This document shows, piece after piece, positions 1 to 6,541 of a stretch of DNA of 8,706 nucleotides. Under the pieces are notes generated by a model, which saw only the letters and a list, made by a program, of their open reading frames with translations, was not told where the DNA came from and made no database searches. Numbering within the stretch: position 1 is the stretch's first letter; every line of letters begins with the position of its first letter. The stretch covers positions 1-8,706 of the forward strand of contig JBMFXG010000115.1 in NCBI GenBank assembly GCA_049964535.1, given 5' to 3'. A program made the position numbers and the translations under genes. The DNA comes from JAJYZP01 sp049964535. Its GTDB lineage: Bacteria > Actinomycetota > Acidimicrobiia > Acidimicrobiales > Acidimicrobiaceae.

Positions 1-933
1 CTACGAGGAGATGGCGAACCGATCTTCATCGCATTGGACTTCAGTTCCCGCTCCAAACCAGCGCTCGGACGAAACACTATCTGGCTAGGTCTCTCGAGCA
101 GCCTGCAACCGGATTCGTCCTTCACCGCAAACTTTTCCACAAGGGCGAGCGCACTGAACTATCTCCTCACTCTTTTTGAAGAGAACGAGCTCACGCATCA
201 GCAGATACACCTCGGCGTGGATTTCGGCACTGCGCTTCCCTCGAGGATTACCGAGGCCCTCTGCGACAGCGGATCATCATCAGATCTTCACGAACCGTGG
301 CATCTCTGGGACCAGATCTCCGATCTGATCACCGATCACAACGACAACTCCAATAACCGATTCGAAGTTGCCGCCTACCTCAACAGATCGATCGGCGAGC
401 ACTACTTTTGGGGACTTTCCACGCCGAAACCGACACTCCCACCGCCCTTGCAATCGTGGATCCTCCCTCTCTCCCCAAAAAGAACCGGGGACCAACTCAG
501 AATCTGCGAACGTATAGCCCAAAGACAGGCCCGCAGCCGCATATCTTCGACCGCACAGCTCTACGGCGCAGGAGCAGTCGGCAGTCAAACGCTCCTCGGA
601 ATGGCGTTCCTCTCAAAGCTCACACGTGCAATCGACCACAGGTTTAATCTTTGGCCATTCCATCTCAACGGCCACCGAATTACCCTCTACGAGATTTGGC
701 CCCGACTACTGGTGGGCCCCCAAGCGGCGAACTCATCGATGGCGTTCTCTTGCAACGATGAGTACCAGGTCGTCATCTCAGCGGCGTGGATGAGGATGCG
801 CGACGGGCTCACCACTGCACAAGGTAAGACGATTTTAGAACGTACGCCAGAGATCGGGGCTCGGCTCCGGCGTGAAGGTTGGATTCTCGGTACCAATGCG
901 CACAACGTTTCGCTAGACGATACTGATCCGTAA
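1..933 (+). CDS. RNase H-fold DUF429-like protein, 5' truncated by window edge
   Basis: The frame is open at base 1 and ends in TAA at 931-933. The only in-window start candidate, TTG at 34, lies inside what reads as the first beta strand (IFIALDFSSRS), so the true start is probably left of the window. From residue 1 = TTG 34, visible landmarks are DFSSRS (2-7), GRNTIWLG (12-19), GVDFGTALPS (61-70), LYGAGAVGSQTLLGM (176-190), LWPF (206-209), LYEIWP (218-223) and a C-terminal EGWILG (281-286). This order, an Asp strand near the N-terminus, a second acidic strand GVDFG, a glycine-rich VGSQ turn and an EIWP motif, matches bacterial DUF429-like proteins with a predicted RNase H-like fold. Their substrate is not established to my knowledge. 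No signal peptide or membrane segment is seen, so it is probably cytoplasmic. The next gene follows 87 nt downstream on the same strand. The family call is by recognition of motifs; the function is unknown. Confidence 0.75.
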   Translation, partial: LRGDGEPIFIALDFSSRSKPALGRNTIWLGLSSSLQPDSSFTANFSTRASALNYLLTLFEENELTHQQIHLGVDFGTALPSRITEALCDSGSSSDLHEPWHLWDQISDLITDHNDNSNNRFEVAAYLNRSIGEHYFWGLSTPKPTLPPPLQSWILPLSPKRTGDQLRICERIAQRQARSRISSTAQLYGAGAVGSQTLLGMAFLSKLTRAIDHRFNLWPFHLNGHRITLYEIWPRLLVGPQAANSSMAFSCNDEYQVVISAAWMRMRDGLTTAQGKTILERTPEIGARLRREGWILGTNAHNVSLDDTDP

Positions 934-1020
934 GACGCGATCCGACCACATGCGCTACCGCTTCGAGATGAGCGATTCAAGAACGGCTCACTCCACAAGC
1001 AGACTCTCATGCAGGAATAG

Positions 1021-1359
1021 TTGTGTTGCGATGATGTTCACTGTAGCGTGAACGATATCGCTAGGCCAGCCATCACGCTCTACTGGCGTCCTGGATGCCG
1101 ATACTGCACGAAGCTTCGCCAAGGACTCGATCGTCTCGGCCTCACAAGAGTGGAGATCAACATTTGGGAAGATAATGACGGAGCGGCGGTCGTGCGCCGC
1201 ATCGCAAATGGCAACGAGACCGTTCCCACCATTATCATTGATGAGATTGGCTACGTCAACCCTTCGCCCGACCTCGTCGCTCGGCTCGTTCGTGACCAGA
1301 TCGAACGGTCAACCAGCCACACGCAAGAGGAGTCGGGGTACGCCCCGACGACCCGATAA
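1021..1359 (+). CDS. Mycoredoxin/glutaredoxin-like thiol-disulfide oxidoreductase
   Basis: This is a compact thioredoxin-fold protein of 112 residues if TTG 1021 is used. The strand ITLYWRPGCRYC carries the redox pair C26 and C29 (CRYC), and NGNETVPT at 63-70 supplies the cis-proline loop. WRPGCxYC, NIWED and GNETVPT are typical of actinobacterial mycoredoxin-like glutaredoxins. In characterised relatives these reduce mixed disulfides between proteins and mycothiol; for this protein that role is inferred. It is cytoplasmic, with no leader. The start is uncertain: TTG 1021 has AGGA at 1013-1016 with 4 nt spacing, whereas in-frame GTG 1048 gives a more usual 103-residue protein but has a poor ribosome binding site. 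The TTG form adds cysteines 2, 3 and 8, which would be unusual. The C-terminal tail after about residue 96 is polar and probably disordered. A strong ribosome binding site lies immediately behind the stop and leads into a short stub. Confidence 0.9.
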   Translation: MCCDDVHCSVNDIARPAITLYWRPGCRYCTKLRQGLDRLGLTRVEINIWEDNDGAAVVRRIANGNETVPTIIIDEIGYVNPSPDLVARLVRDQIERSTSHTQEESGYAPTTR

Positions 1360-1364
1360 AGGAG
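1358..1364 (+). promoter_or_regulatory. Strong ribosome binding site overlapping the glutaredoxin stop
   Basis: AAAGGAG overlaps the last two bases of the glutaredoxin TAA and stands 4 nt before ATG 1369. Such an arrangement is typical of a translationally coupled downstream operon gene, yet only a 20-codon frame follows. Confidence 0.6.
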
Positions 1365-1368
1365 AGTG

Positions 1369-1431
1369 ATGGCGACCTTGATTAAAAAAGAGTGCACTTC
1401 TTTTCAGCGGCGGGAGCCCAAGATGTGTTGA
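1369..1431 (+). pseudogene. 20-codon stub with a good start site, possible remnant of a lost operon gene
   Basis: ATG 1369 opens a frame reading MATLIKKECTSFQRREPKMC and stopping with TGA at 1429-1431. The first part (MATLIKKE) would be a normal protein N-terminus, and the start signal is the best on this strand in the window. From about 1404 the frame is simply the complement of the convergent MOSC gene's 3' end. I infer either a tiny expressed peptide or the 5' end of a gene whose body was deleted when the MOSC gene came to lie against it. No family can be named from eight to ten residues. Confidence 0.35.
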
Positions 1432-2060
1432 CGAACCGCTGGGTCAAGGTAGTCAAAGGCCGGTTCAAGCCGACCAAGTAGTGAGGCATCGGTAGTCAAA
1501 GCGCGAAACATCAACCCAATAGTCACTCCATGGCCAGGCCTCGTGGTAACGACAACTGGGTCTCCCTTCCCAATGAGACCACCGTGCACCACCTTCAGAT
1601 ATGCTCCCGGACGACACTCCTTCCTGAAAGTCTTAATCCAGCCACTTCTTCCTATCCAGACCTGAAACGTACTGCAAGGGATTCTTGGCGAGGTCACTGA
1701 AAGTTCGAGGTCAGATCCAATCTTCCAAGACTCTCCTATTTCGGCCTCGGTCAAGTTCAAACCCTCGGTCGTGACGTTCTCGCCGAAGAAACCAGGTCGG
1801 GCCTCAATATCGTAGTTCTCGGCCCACCACCAATAATCTTCACTCGCGTACGCATAGACGGCCTGGTAGCGACCCCCATGAGCCTGCACATCGCAGATCC
1901 GGTCTCCAACAAGCCCAGAGAGGTCATCACCCGTTGGCTCTCTGACCTCGACCGTTCCTGCCACTGGAAGCTTCTCTATCCCCGTTTGACCACTCTTGGC
2001 ATCGATCGATCGAGCCGATCCAACGTTGACCGAAACTACCGCACCAGAGCGAGTATCCAC
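1404..2060 (-). CDS. MOSC domain-containing protein (YiiM type)
   Basis: This is a single-domain MOSC (molybdenum cofactor sulfurase C-terminal) protein. Members of this group bind a molybdenum cofactor or take part in its sulfur chemistry, or in Moco-dependent reductions such as those of the YiiM/YcbX proteins; the substrate here is unknown. With start GTG 2060 it has 218 residues, close to the usual YiiM length. The N-terminus reads MDTRSGAVVSVNVG, followed by TGIEKLPV, GDR (52-54), HGG (61-63) in the DVQAHGG loop, YASEDYWWW, FGENVTTEG (92-100), PRIPC with the conserved cysteine at 129, and RPGAYLK (150-156). I chose GTG 2060 because GAGG lies at 2069-2066 with 5 nt spacing and the homologous part begins there. 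The frame stays open to 2162, but those extra 34 residues look non-coding. It is convergent with the glutaredoxin gene and stops with TGA. No membrane segment is seen, so it is cytoplasmic. Confidence 0.9.
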   Translation of the reverse strand: MDTRSGAVVSVNVGSARSIDAKSGQTGIEKLPVAGTVEVREPTGDDLSGLVGDRICDVQAHGGRYQAVYAYASEDYWWWAENYDIEARPGFFGENVTTEGLNLTEAEIGESWKIGSDLELSVTSPRIPCSTFQVWIGRSGWIKTFRKECRPGAYLKVVHGGLIGKGDPVVVTTRPGHGVTIGLMFRALTTDASLLGRLEPAFDYLDPAVRQHILGSRR

Positions 2061-2443
2061 GACCGCCTCAATTCTTCTTCCTCCGCCACACAATCTCGGC
2101 CCAACGTTGCGAGTCGATCCGTTCTCGCTGCCAACCCAACTTCTAGAACCACTCTCGAACAACGCCTCCCGGACCTCTCCTCGGCCTTACTGTACACGCT
2201 GGAAAGATCGTGGTCCGTCGCTGTAGAAGGTGAGGGAACACGAAGTCACGTTGCACCGAGGGCCAATTCTCCGAGATCCCCTACAAGTCGCAGCCGAATG
2301 GATAGGGGTACCTCTCTGTCCGATGCATCGCCATGATCATCGTCGCTCACCGGGAGCCCGATATGCATCCAATTGCCAACGATCCACCACACTGGGACCA
2401 GGGTAAACCCTCAGAGCTTCTTGCTGTACGCGAGTATCCGCAT
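2036..2443 (-). pseudogene. Interrupted open frame between MOSC gene and tRNA-Arg (gene-poor 2061-2480)
   Basis: The 420 nt between the MOSC start and the tRNA hold no intact gene. One minus-strand frame is coding-like: ATG 2443 with AGGGG at 2452-2448 (4 nt spacing), then MRILAYSKKL, TGA at 2413-2411, 54 open codons including a stretch reading HGDASDREVPLSIRLRLVGD, TGA at 2248-2246, and 69 more codons to TAG at 2038-2036. In the first 66 codons the first base is rich in G and poor in T and the third base is rich in G/C, as in real genes. No family is recognised. It may be a decayed gene or chance openness on a GC-moderate strand. The MOSC promoter should also lie here, but I see no convincing -35/-10 pair. 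Confidence 0.25.
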
Positions 2444-2480
2444 CAGACCCCTACTCACTGGGTGACCTGTTAGCGTTACG

Positions 2481-2552
2481 TGCCCCCGGCAGGATTCGAA
2501 CCTGCGCACATGGTTTAGGAAACCACTGCTCTATCCCCTGAGCTACGGGGGC
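2481..2552 (-). tRNA. tRNA-Arg (anticodon CCU)
   Basis: The complement folds as a complete 72-nt cloverleaf: acceptor GCCCCCG pairing with CGGGGGC, D arm GCTC/GAGC, anticodon stem GTGGT/ACCAT with loop TTCCTAA (anticodon CCT, reading AGG), a 4-nt variable region, T arm GCAGG-TTCGAAT-CCTGC, and discriminator A. CCA is not encoded. All stems are intact; the one G-T pair in the anticodon stem is tolerated. The 3' end faces the gene-poor stretch at lower coordinates. No second copy of its 3' end was seen in the window. Confidence 0.96.
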
Positions 2553-2566
2553 ATACCCGAAGTGAA

Positions 2567-2785
2567 GTGAAGCAAACCAACTGCTCTCGGCCTCACACTT
2601 CGCCCAGTATCCTACGTCAAACTCCCCGCTCTGCGGTCAGTCCCGGCAATCTCTCAGTCAACTACACCCTCGAAAGAGCGCTTGTGGTTCACAATTCTGA
2701 CCGTCGCCACACCTTTAGCTTCCAGTCATCGAGCACGTCCACACAGTTCAAGCCGTCGCAAACCGTGACCGTGCCACCGCACTAG
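2567..2785 (+). CDS. Short hypothetical ORF, possible remnant
   Basis: A 72-codon frame runs from GTG 2567 to TAG 2783-2785 in the gap between the tRNA and xseB. GC at the third codon position is about 64%, so it is not obviously random. The C-terminal half is beta-like and Ser/Thr-rich (LVVHNSDRRHTFSF, then QTVTVPPH), loosely recalling the middle strands of cupredoxin-like domains, but the metal ligands and C-terminal strands would be missing. No good ribosome binding site precedes the start. Its stop overlaps the xseB stop head-on in the single tetranucleotide CTAG. It may be a fragment, a short secreted-type protein or a chance frame; I do not assign a function. Confidence 0.22.
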   Translation: MKQTNCSRPHTSPSILRQTPRSAVSPGNLSVNYTLERALVVHNSDRRHTFSFQSSSTSTQFKPSQTVTVPPH

Positions 2786-3012
2786 CTGTCGAGTTCAAGA
2801 TCGGCAACAATGGCCTCAAGGTCGTCCTTCGTCGCACGTAAACGCTTTCGACACTCGCCGAGCAGTAACTGAGCTCGTCGAACCAGAACGGTTACATCAT
2901 CGATACTGACCTCGTCAGCGCTCAGCCTCCCAACGATCTCTTGCAGCTCAGCTTTCAGTTCGTCGTATCCAAGGCCCGAGAAGTCTGCCTGCTCCGCCAC
3001 CACGTCTCCCAT
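2782..3012 (-). CDS. xseB: Exodeoxyribonuclease VII small subunit
   Basis: XseB is the small helical subunit of exodeoxyribonuclease VII, which degrades single-stranded DNA from either end into short oligonucleotides; several XseB chains bind one XseA. The 76-residue protein is of normal size. It shows the family pattern of two long helices: YDELKAELQEIVGRLSADEV, then SIDDVTVLVRRAQLLLGECR with the conserved Leu/Cys-Arg positions, and KRLRATKDDLEAIVADLE. I chose ATG 3012 because GGAGGG at 3022-3017 sits 4 nt upstream; the longer form from GTG 3024 would place that signal inside the coding region. It is cytoplasmic. It is on the same strand as xseA but about 880 nt downstream, unlike the adjacent or overlapping arrangement usual for these genes. 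It stops with TAG. Confidence 0.92.
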   Translation of the reverse strand: MGDVVAEQADFSGLGYDELKAELQEIVGRLSADEVSIDDVTVLVRRAQLLLGECRKRLRATKDDLEAIVADLELDS

Positions 3013-3016
3013 ACCA

Positions 3017-3022
3017 CCCTCC
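3017..3022 (-). promoter_or_regulatory. Ribosome binding site of xseB
   Basis: The complement reads GGAGGG, 4 nt before ATG 3012. It decides the start in favour of ATG 3012 over GTG 3024. Confidence 0.7.
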
Positions 3023-3109
3023 ACGAAGCACTCTGAGCTTCCATTTTCCCTGCGCTACCGATACCACATGTGGCGCCGCCACACACCCTACGCTCTCCGT
3101 TCGCTATGC

Positions 3110-3340
3110 TCATCGCTCCACAAGGCTAGCAAGCCATCGAACATGGTCAAAGACGCTCTCGATCTCAAGGATAGGTGTGAGAAGCGGAACGTTCTTGTAG
3201 CCACCGCTTAGAACCGCTCGTGCTCTTGTCAAGCCTGCGCTAGCGAGTTCTGCTCAGCGTGCACTATCGATGAAGCGCTTCGCACAAGAGCTCTCTTGCA
3301 GTAGAGCCATCAGTTCACAACGTATCGCAAGAGCATGCAT
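3110..3340 (-). pseudogene. Interrupted coding-like frame between xseA and xseB
   Basis: Reading from ATG 3340 the frame gives MHALAIRCEL, then MALLQESSCAKRFIDSAR, TGA at 3256-3254, then 47 codons including LTRARAVLSGGYKNVPLLTP, IESVFDHVRW and LASLVER, ending with TGA at 3112-3110. In the last 46 codons the first base is G in about 18 and T in only 4, and T is common at the second base, a clear coding signature. The predicted peptide is helical and soluble. I do not recognise the family. A single CGA-to-TGA change at 3256 would explain the break. Upstream the same frame meets TGA at 3370 and TAG at 3379, so a complete gene cannot be reconstructed; the remnant may be the 3' part of a gene once lying between xseA and xseB. 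Confidence 0.4.
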
Positions 3341-3891
3341 CCTGCACTCCGAGAACCACGGGTCCTCTCAGCACCTCTATCTACTCCATCAAGCGAATCC
3401 GATTCAAATCGGCACAGCGAAACGGTCGCAATGCCTGAATCGACACGTTCAACCGTTCGTAGCGACCCGGACGATGTTCTCGAACAGTGCTCAAGAGCTA
3501 AACTGCGACAGCGCAGTTCTCATCGATCAAAGACCGTTCGATTTCAAGCTGATGCATGCTTGCTACCCAAATGAGCGACCAACGTTTGCGCTACTCCCGC
3601 CTCCCGCACCTCTCAGATCCAATATCACAACAAGGTTGCTACCCTCCTTTAAATGCCGAGAGTCGCAAGGATCACGTAGTTCCCCCCGCCACAACGTCTT
3701 CGATCCCCCAGGCGATGGTCTGACGAGATCAACAGAGAGTTGCATGTTGCAGATCATCTCACGAGATCTCAATGCGTAGTGGACTCGAACCAAAGACCTC
3801 TTCGACTTCGGTCCTACCTTCAGAAAGCCTCTTCGTTCCTCGTTACGTGGCGCTCCAAAGACCAGACAATACGGTACACGTAGACGAGACT
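3341..3891. other. Gene-free spacer between xseA and the remnant before xseB
   Basis: No gene is supported here. A plus-strand frame from ATG 3270 to TAG 3777-3779 is open for 169 codons, but its composition (about 20% T and 20% G at first positions, many Ser, Arg, His and Cys) is not coding-like and no motif is recognised. A minus-strand frame is open from within xseA down to TAG at 3565-3563, with a TTG at 3793, also without recognisable motifs. No clear terminator follows the xseA stop at 3892. Confidence 0.4.
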
Positions 3892-5244
3892 TTACAGAAT
3901 CCTGGCACTTCTCGTGCCATCGCGAAAAATTACGGTCACAGGCTCCCCTGCTCCAACATCCTTCGCCCGACGGACCATCTGACCCGCAGAGTTCTGCACC
4001 ATGACGAAACCGCGATCCAAGATCGATACCAGGTCTACACGGGCAAGTTCACGCTCAGCGACTGCGAGTTGATCTTCTTGAAAATCAATGATCCCCTCCA
4101 AACGACGTCGAAGAATACGAACGACTCCATCTAGACTCGAGAACTCGGACTGCATGCGTCTCATCGCACCGACATGAAGCCGGTTGGCAAGCGTGTCGAG
4201 TCGGTAGTGGGTTCGAGCTGGAAGCGAGGAGACTCGAGCCGCCAGCAGGCTCGGCACCAAGTCTGCCCACGTTGCCTCAGCTGCCACCTTTCCATTTGCT
4301 AGACGCACCGCCGCTACGGCGAGGGCAGTCAGTTCGTCGCTATAGTCACTCACGCGCTCCACAAGCGCACCAGCAACACTTTGAGGAACATCGAAACTGG
4401 AGTGCGCAACTTCATCAATAAGGACCGAACCTCGATCTGTCGAGTGTCCAATTGCGCAGAGTACCGGCTTTGCGGCAGTTGCGACGGCCCGCACCACGTT
4501 CTCATCGTTAAAGATCGCAAGGTCCCCGGCAGAGCCTCCGCCACGGATTACAACGATAACATCGCAATCGCTTGCGTTCGCATCCCTAATCGCCTGCGGG
4601 ATCTCGACTTTTGCACTCTGCCCAGCTACGGATGAAGCAAAAAACTTGACCTCGAACGCAAATCCACTCTGCCGTAACGGGCGCTCAAAATCACTCTTTA
4701 CTGCCCCAACTGGCGAAGTCACAAGACCGACGCGAAGCGGAACCGTCGGGAGGGGAAGCTCCTTGTTCAATCGCCACACCCCTTCTGCCATAAGGGCCGC
4801 TCGAATCTCGGCGATCTTGATCATGGAGTCAACGCGAAGCGCCTGAACGTCGATATCTTCGACTTGGAACCTCATGCTCCCGTAGCGCTCAGAGAGATTG
4901 AGGCGCCCCACGAATACGACCTCCAAATTGTTAGCAAGCTGCGAGAGCCCTTCGCGCTCGAGCGTTCGGCTGACTCGAACAACGACGGAGCTCCACATCA
5001 CCGCGGGGAACTGTGCCAGTATCTCCTTAGAGGTCGTTCCGACGTCACGTCCCTGCACTAGATCGAAGAATGCATGTCGATCGCGGGTCAACTTGTATGA
5101 CGCAATGGTCGCCCGAACACGCAGGCGACGCTCAATGACCGGTTCAAGGGCTCCATGAATCAACGACCAGAGACCAACGAGGTCGATCGTGGCGTCATCG
5201 GAGTCGGAGTCAAAAGAACTGTGATGAAAGAGTCCAGCGGACAT
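3892..5244 (-). CDS. xseA: Exodeoxyribonuclease VII large subunit
   Basis: XseA is the catalytic subunit of exodeoxyribonuclease VII, which removes single-stranded DNA in repair and in relief of toxic ssDNA; it acts in the cytoplasm with XseB. The 450-residue length is normal. An N-terminal OB-fold DNA-binding domain covers about 20-135. The catalytic domain begins at PLRVGLVTSPVGAVKSDF (169-186) and contains RGGGSAGDL (234-242), FNDE (245-248) and AIGHSTD (264-270). A long helical, coiled-coil-like region spans about 300-405, and the closing beta segment has the family LDRGFVMVQ motif. The segment after GHSTD reads DEVAHSSFDVPQSVA, where the commoner form is ADxRAxTPTxAA, so a conserved Arg is absent. 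ATG 5244 is supported by AGGA ending 7 nt upstream. It stops with TAA. It is transcribed divergently from the membrane-protein gene. Confidence 0.93.
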   Translation of the reverse strand: MSAGLFHHSSFDSDSDDATIDLVGLWSLIHGALEPVIERRLRVRATIASYKLTRDRHAFFDLVQGRDVGTTSKEILAQFPAVMWSSVVVRVSRTLEREGLSQLANNLEVVFVGRLNLSERYGSMRFQVEDIDVQALRVDSMIKIAEIRAALMAEGVWRLNKELPLPTVPLRVGLVTSPVGAVKSDFERPLRQSGFAFEVKFFASSVAGQSAKVEIPQAIRDANASDCDVIVVIRGGGSAGDLAIFNDENVVRAVATAAKPVLCAIGHSTDRGSVLIDEVAHSSFDVPQSVAGALVERVSDYSDELTALAVAAVRLANGKVAAEATWADLVPSLLAARVSSLPARTHYRLDTLANRLHVGAMRRMQSEFSSLDGVVRILRRRLEGIIDFQEDQLAVAERELARVDLVSILDRGFVMVQNSAGQMVRRAKDVGAGEPVTVIFRDGTRSARIL

Positions 5245-5254
5245 GGATCGATCC
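5245..5254. repeat. 10-bp perfect palindrome abutting the xseA start codon
   Basis: GGATCGATCC is its own complement and lies directly against ATG 5244. The xseA ribosome binding site (AGGA on the minus strand) overlaps its outer edge. It could form a small hairpin over the start or may be chance. Confidence 0.4.
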
Positions 5255-5287
5255 TATGAGCTAGCTATGTGAGTAAGGCGGGACAAT

Positions 5288-5299
5288 GCGTCATGACGC
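5288..5299. promoter_or_regulatory. 12-bp perfect palindrome, candidate operator in divergent intergenic region
   Basis: GCGTCATGACGC is a perfect 12-bp inverted repeat about 44 bp upstream of xseA and 103 bp upstream of the membrane-protein gene. A site between divergent starts is a normal place for a shared operator. No regulator gene lies in the window, and the binding protein cannot be named. Confidence 0.4.
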
Positions 5300-5369
5300 G
5301 CGAATGAGACACTATCTTGGTAAGGGAGATCTACATCTGTGATCGAGTCGAGCCGATAGGTAGTCCGCG

Positions 5370-5385
5370 TTGACATAGAGCTCTA
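5370..5385 (+). promoter_or_regulatory. Consensus -35-like TTGACA followed by palindrome TAGAGCTCTA
   Basis: TTGACA occupies 5370-5375 and the 10-bp perfect palindrome TAGAGCTCTA follows at 5376-5385. No good -10 hexamer is found at the expected spacing (5392-5398 reads CGAGAAG). The GTG start at 5402 is so close that a standard transcript would begin inside the gene. The element may be part of a leaderless or activator-dependent promoter, or coincidental. Confidence 0.3.
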
Positions 5386-5401
5386 GACAAGCGAGAAGCA
5401 A

Positions 5402-6541
5402 GTGCACCACACACCAATTGATGCCGTTACACTCCTCCTCCTTACCTCGACCTCAGCAATCATTTCTTTCGCCGCGTTCATAAGCGTTCACACCGCAAAG
5501 CTTCGACGAAGCGCCCAAGCGTTCGTGATCGTGGGTAGTTTTTTTATCTCCCTGAAGTTCTTTCTCAGCGTGCTCTCACATACGGGCGAGGCTGCACTAC
5601 TTCAGATTTTCCACCATGAGGTCGCAACCACCATTGTGAGCGTACTCCTGATAGTCCTGGGTATCGGGCGAACCCTCCAAGCGCTCCATTCTGCTCCTGC
5701 GGACCAAGGACAGAGCATGCGGTTATATTTCCTGTCTCAAGCACTCAACGGTGTGACTGGACTCACATCACTCGGAATACTCCTCGATGCCTCATCTGCT
5801 TCCGCTATCGGGGAGTTACTCCTGGTCGCCGACATCGTCGTGTTGGTCGCTACTAGCCGTCTCGCTCTGGAGTTGCCGGCTCGCCTCCGTGCTCTATCAC
5901 CTCAGGGCGCGCCTACTGCCACCCCGAGAAAAATCTTGCGACCAACGCTCTCGCTCTCAGGGCTACTCGTACTACTTCTCTTGGGCTCCCTCGTCATAAC
6001 GCACTACAGATCAACGACGTTCACGACCCATGAGCTCGCCAACTCCTCTTCTCGCAATGGCCTGGGCCTGCAGCAGGTCTCGTCAGGTACATCTCTCTCC
6101 GACCTAGGATTCTCCGCCGGAATTCTGCCTCTGAACGGCGGGTCAGAGCTTCCAGTCCGCCTGCACTACATCGGTCACAGCCAAGTTGGTAACCCAAATC
6201 TCCTCCAAGAGGTTCTCATCGACTTCTCAGCAACCCTAGGGCGCACCCATGTCGGACATCTCTCAATCAACGCTGAAGGCGTTCCCCAGCCTGACGGATC
6301 CTTTGCGCTCTCCAAATCGCTGGCGAAGCTGCAATTCGAGTTAGGAAACAAGATCGGTTACGGTACGGCCACGTATCTATCCTCACAGGCAGTGCGGGGC
6401 CGTATCACCTTCCCGCACAACCAGAGATACGACTTCACCATGTCTATCAACTCTGGACCCTCCAACGAGGTCAGCGGCGTATTTTCCCTCATCCACCTCG
6501 ACAAAACCGACAGCGACACCGACGGAACGAGCCTCTCGTAG
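5402..6541 (+). CDS. Six-TM membrane protein with extracytoplasmic beta-rich domain, unknown function
   Basis: I do not recognise this 379-residue protein. Hydrophobic segments at about 8-29, 38-59, 72-92, 108-128, 135-157 and 183-202 predict six membrane helices. Basic clusters after TM1 (KLRR), between TM3 and TM4 and between TM5 and TM6 (RLRALSP...RKILRP) place those loops inside by the positive-inside rule. That puts the N-terminus and the 177-residue C-terminal domain outside. The outer domain alternates polar and hydrophobic residues (beta-like), for example ELPVRLHYIGHSQVG, EVLIDFSATLG and RYDFTMSINSG, and has no cysteines. GTG 5402 is the only in-frame start after the stop at 5384; GAGAAG at 5393-5398 is a weak, close ribosome binding site. 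It ends with TAG, after which the same frame stays open and coding-like for 75 codons. It diverges from xseA. It could be a sensor or a surface-associated protein, but nothing decides this. Confidence 0.8.
   Translation: MHHTPIDAVTLLLLTSTSAIISFAAFISVHTAKLRRSAQAFVIVGSFFISLKFFLSVLSHTGEAALLQIFHHEVATTIVSVLLIVLGIGRTLQALHSAPADQGQSMRLYFLSQALNGVTGLTSLGILLDASSASAIGELLLVADIVVLVATSRLALELPARLRALSPQGAPTATPRKILRPTLSLSGLLVLLLLGSLVITHYRSTTFTTHELANSSSRNGLGLQQVSSGTSLSDLGFSAGILPLNGGSELPVRLHYIGHSQVGNPNLLQEVLIDFSATLGRTHVGHLSINAEGVPQPDGSFALSKSLAKLQFELGNKIGYGTATYLSSQAVRGRITFPHNQRYDFTMSINSGPSNEVSGVFSLIHLDKTDSDTDGTSLS

Noticed and set aside
1386..1404. AAAAGA...TCTTTT hairpin between the convergent glutaredoxin and MOSC genes as a terminator
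   Set aside because: The stem is six pairs, five of them A-T, and it overlaps the MOSC stop, so it would be too weak to count as a terminator.
2061..2162. 34-residue N-terminal extension of the MOSC protein
   Set aside because: Family similarity begins at the residues just after GTG 2060, which has GAGG 5 nt upstream; the extension is Gly/Ser/Arg-rich and featureless.
1878..2336. 152-codon plus-strand open frame opposite the MOSC gene
   Set aside because: It lies largely antisense to the recognised MOSC gene and is rich in Arg and Ser, as expected for a shadow frame.
3270..3779. 169-codon plus-strand open frame between xseB and xseA
   Set aside because: Base use by codon position is not coding-like, there are no motifs, and part of it is the complement of a better minus-strand frame.
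3777..3800. GGACTCGAACC, resembling the T arm of a minus-strand tRNA
   Set aside because: Only 3 bp of the T stem pair, and no matching acceptor, D arm or anticodon stem can be found in the following 60 nt.
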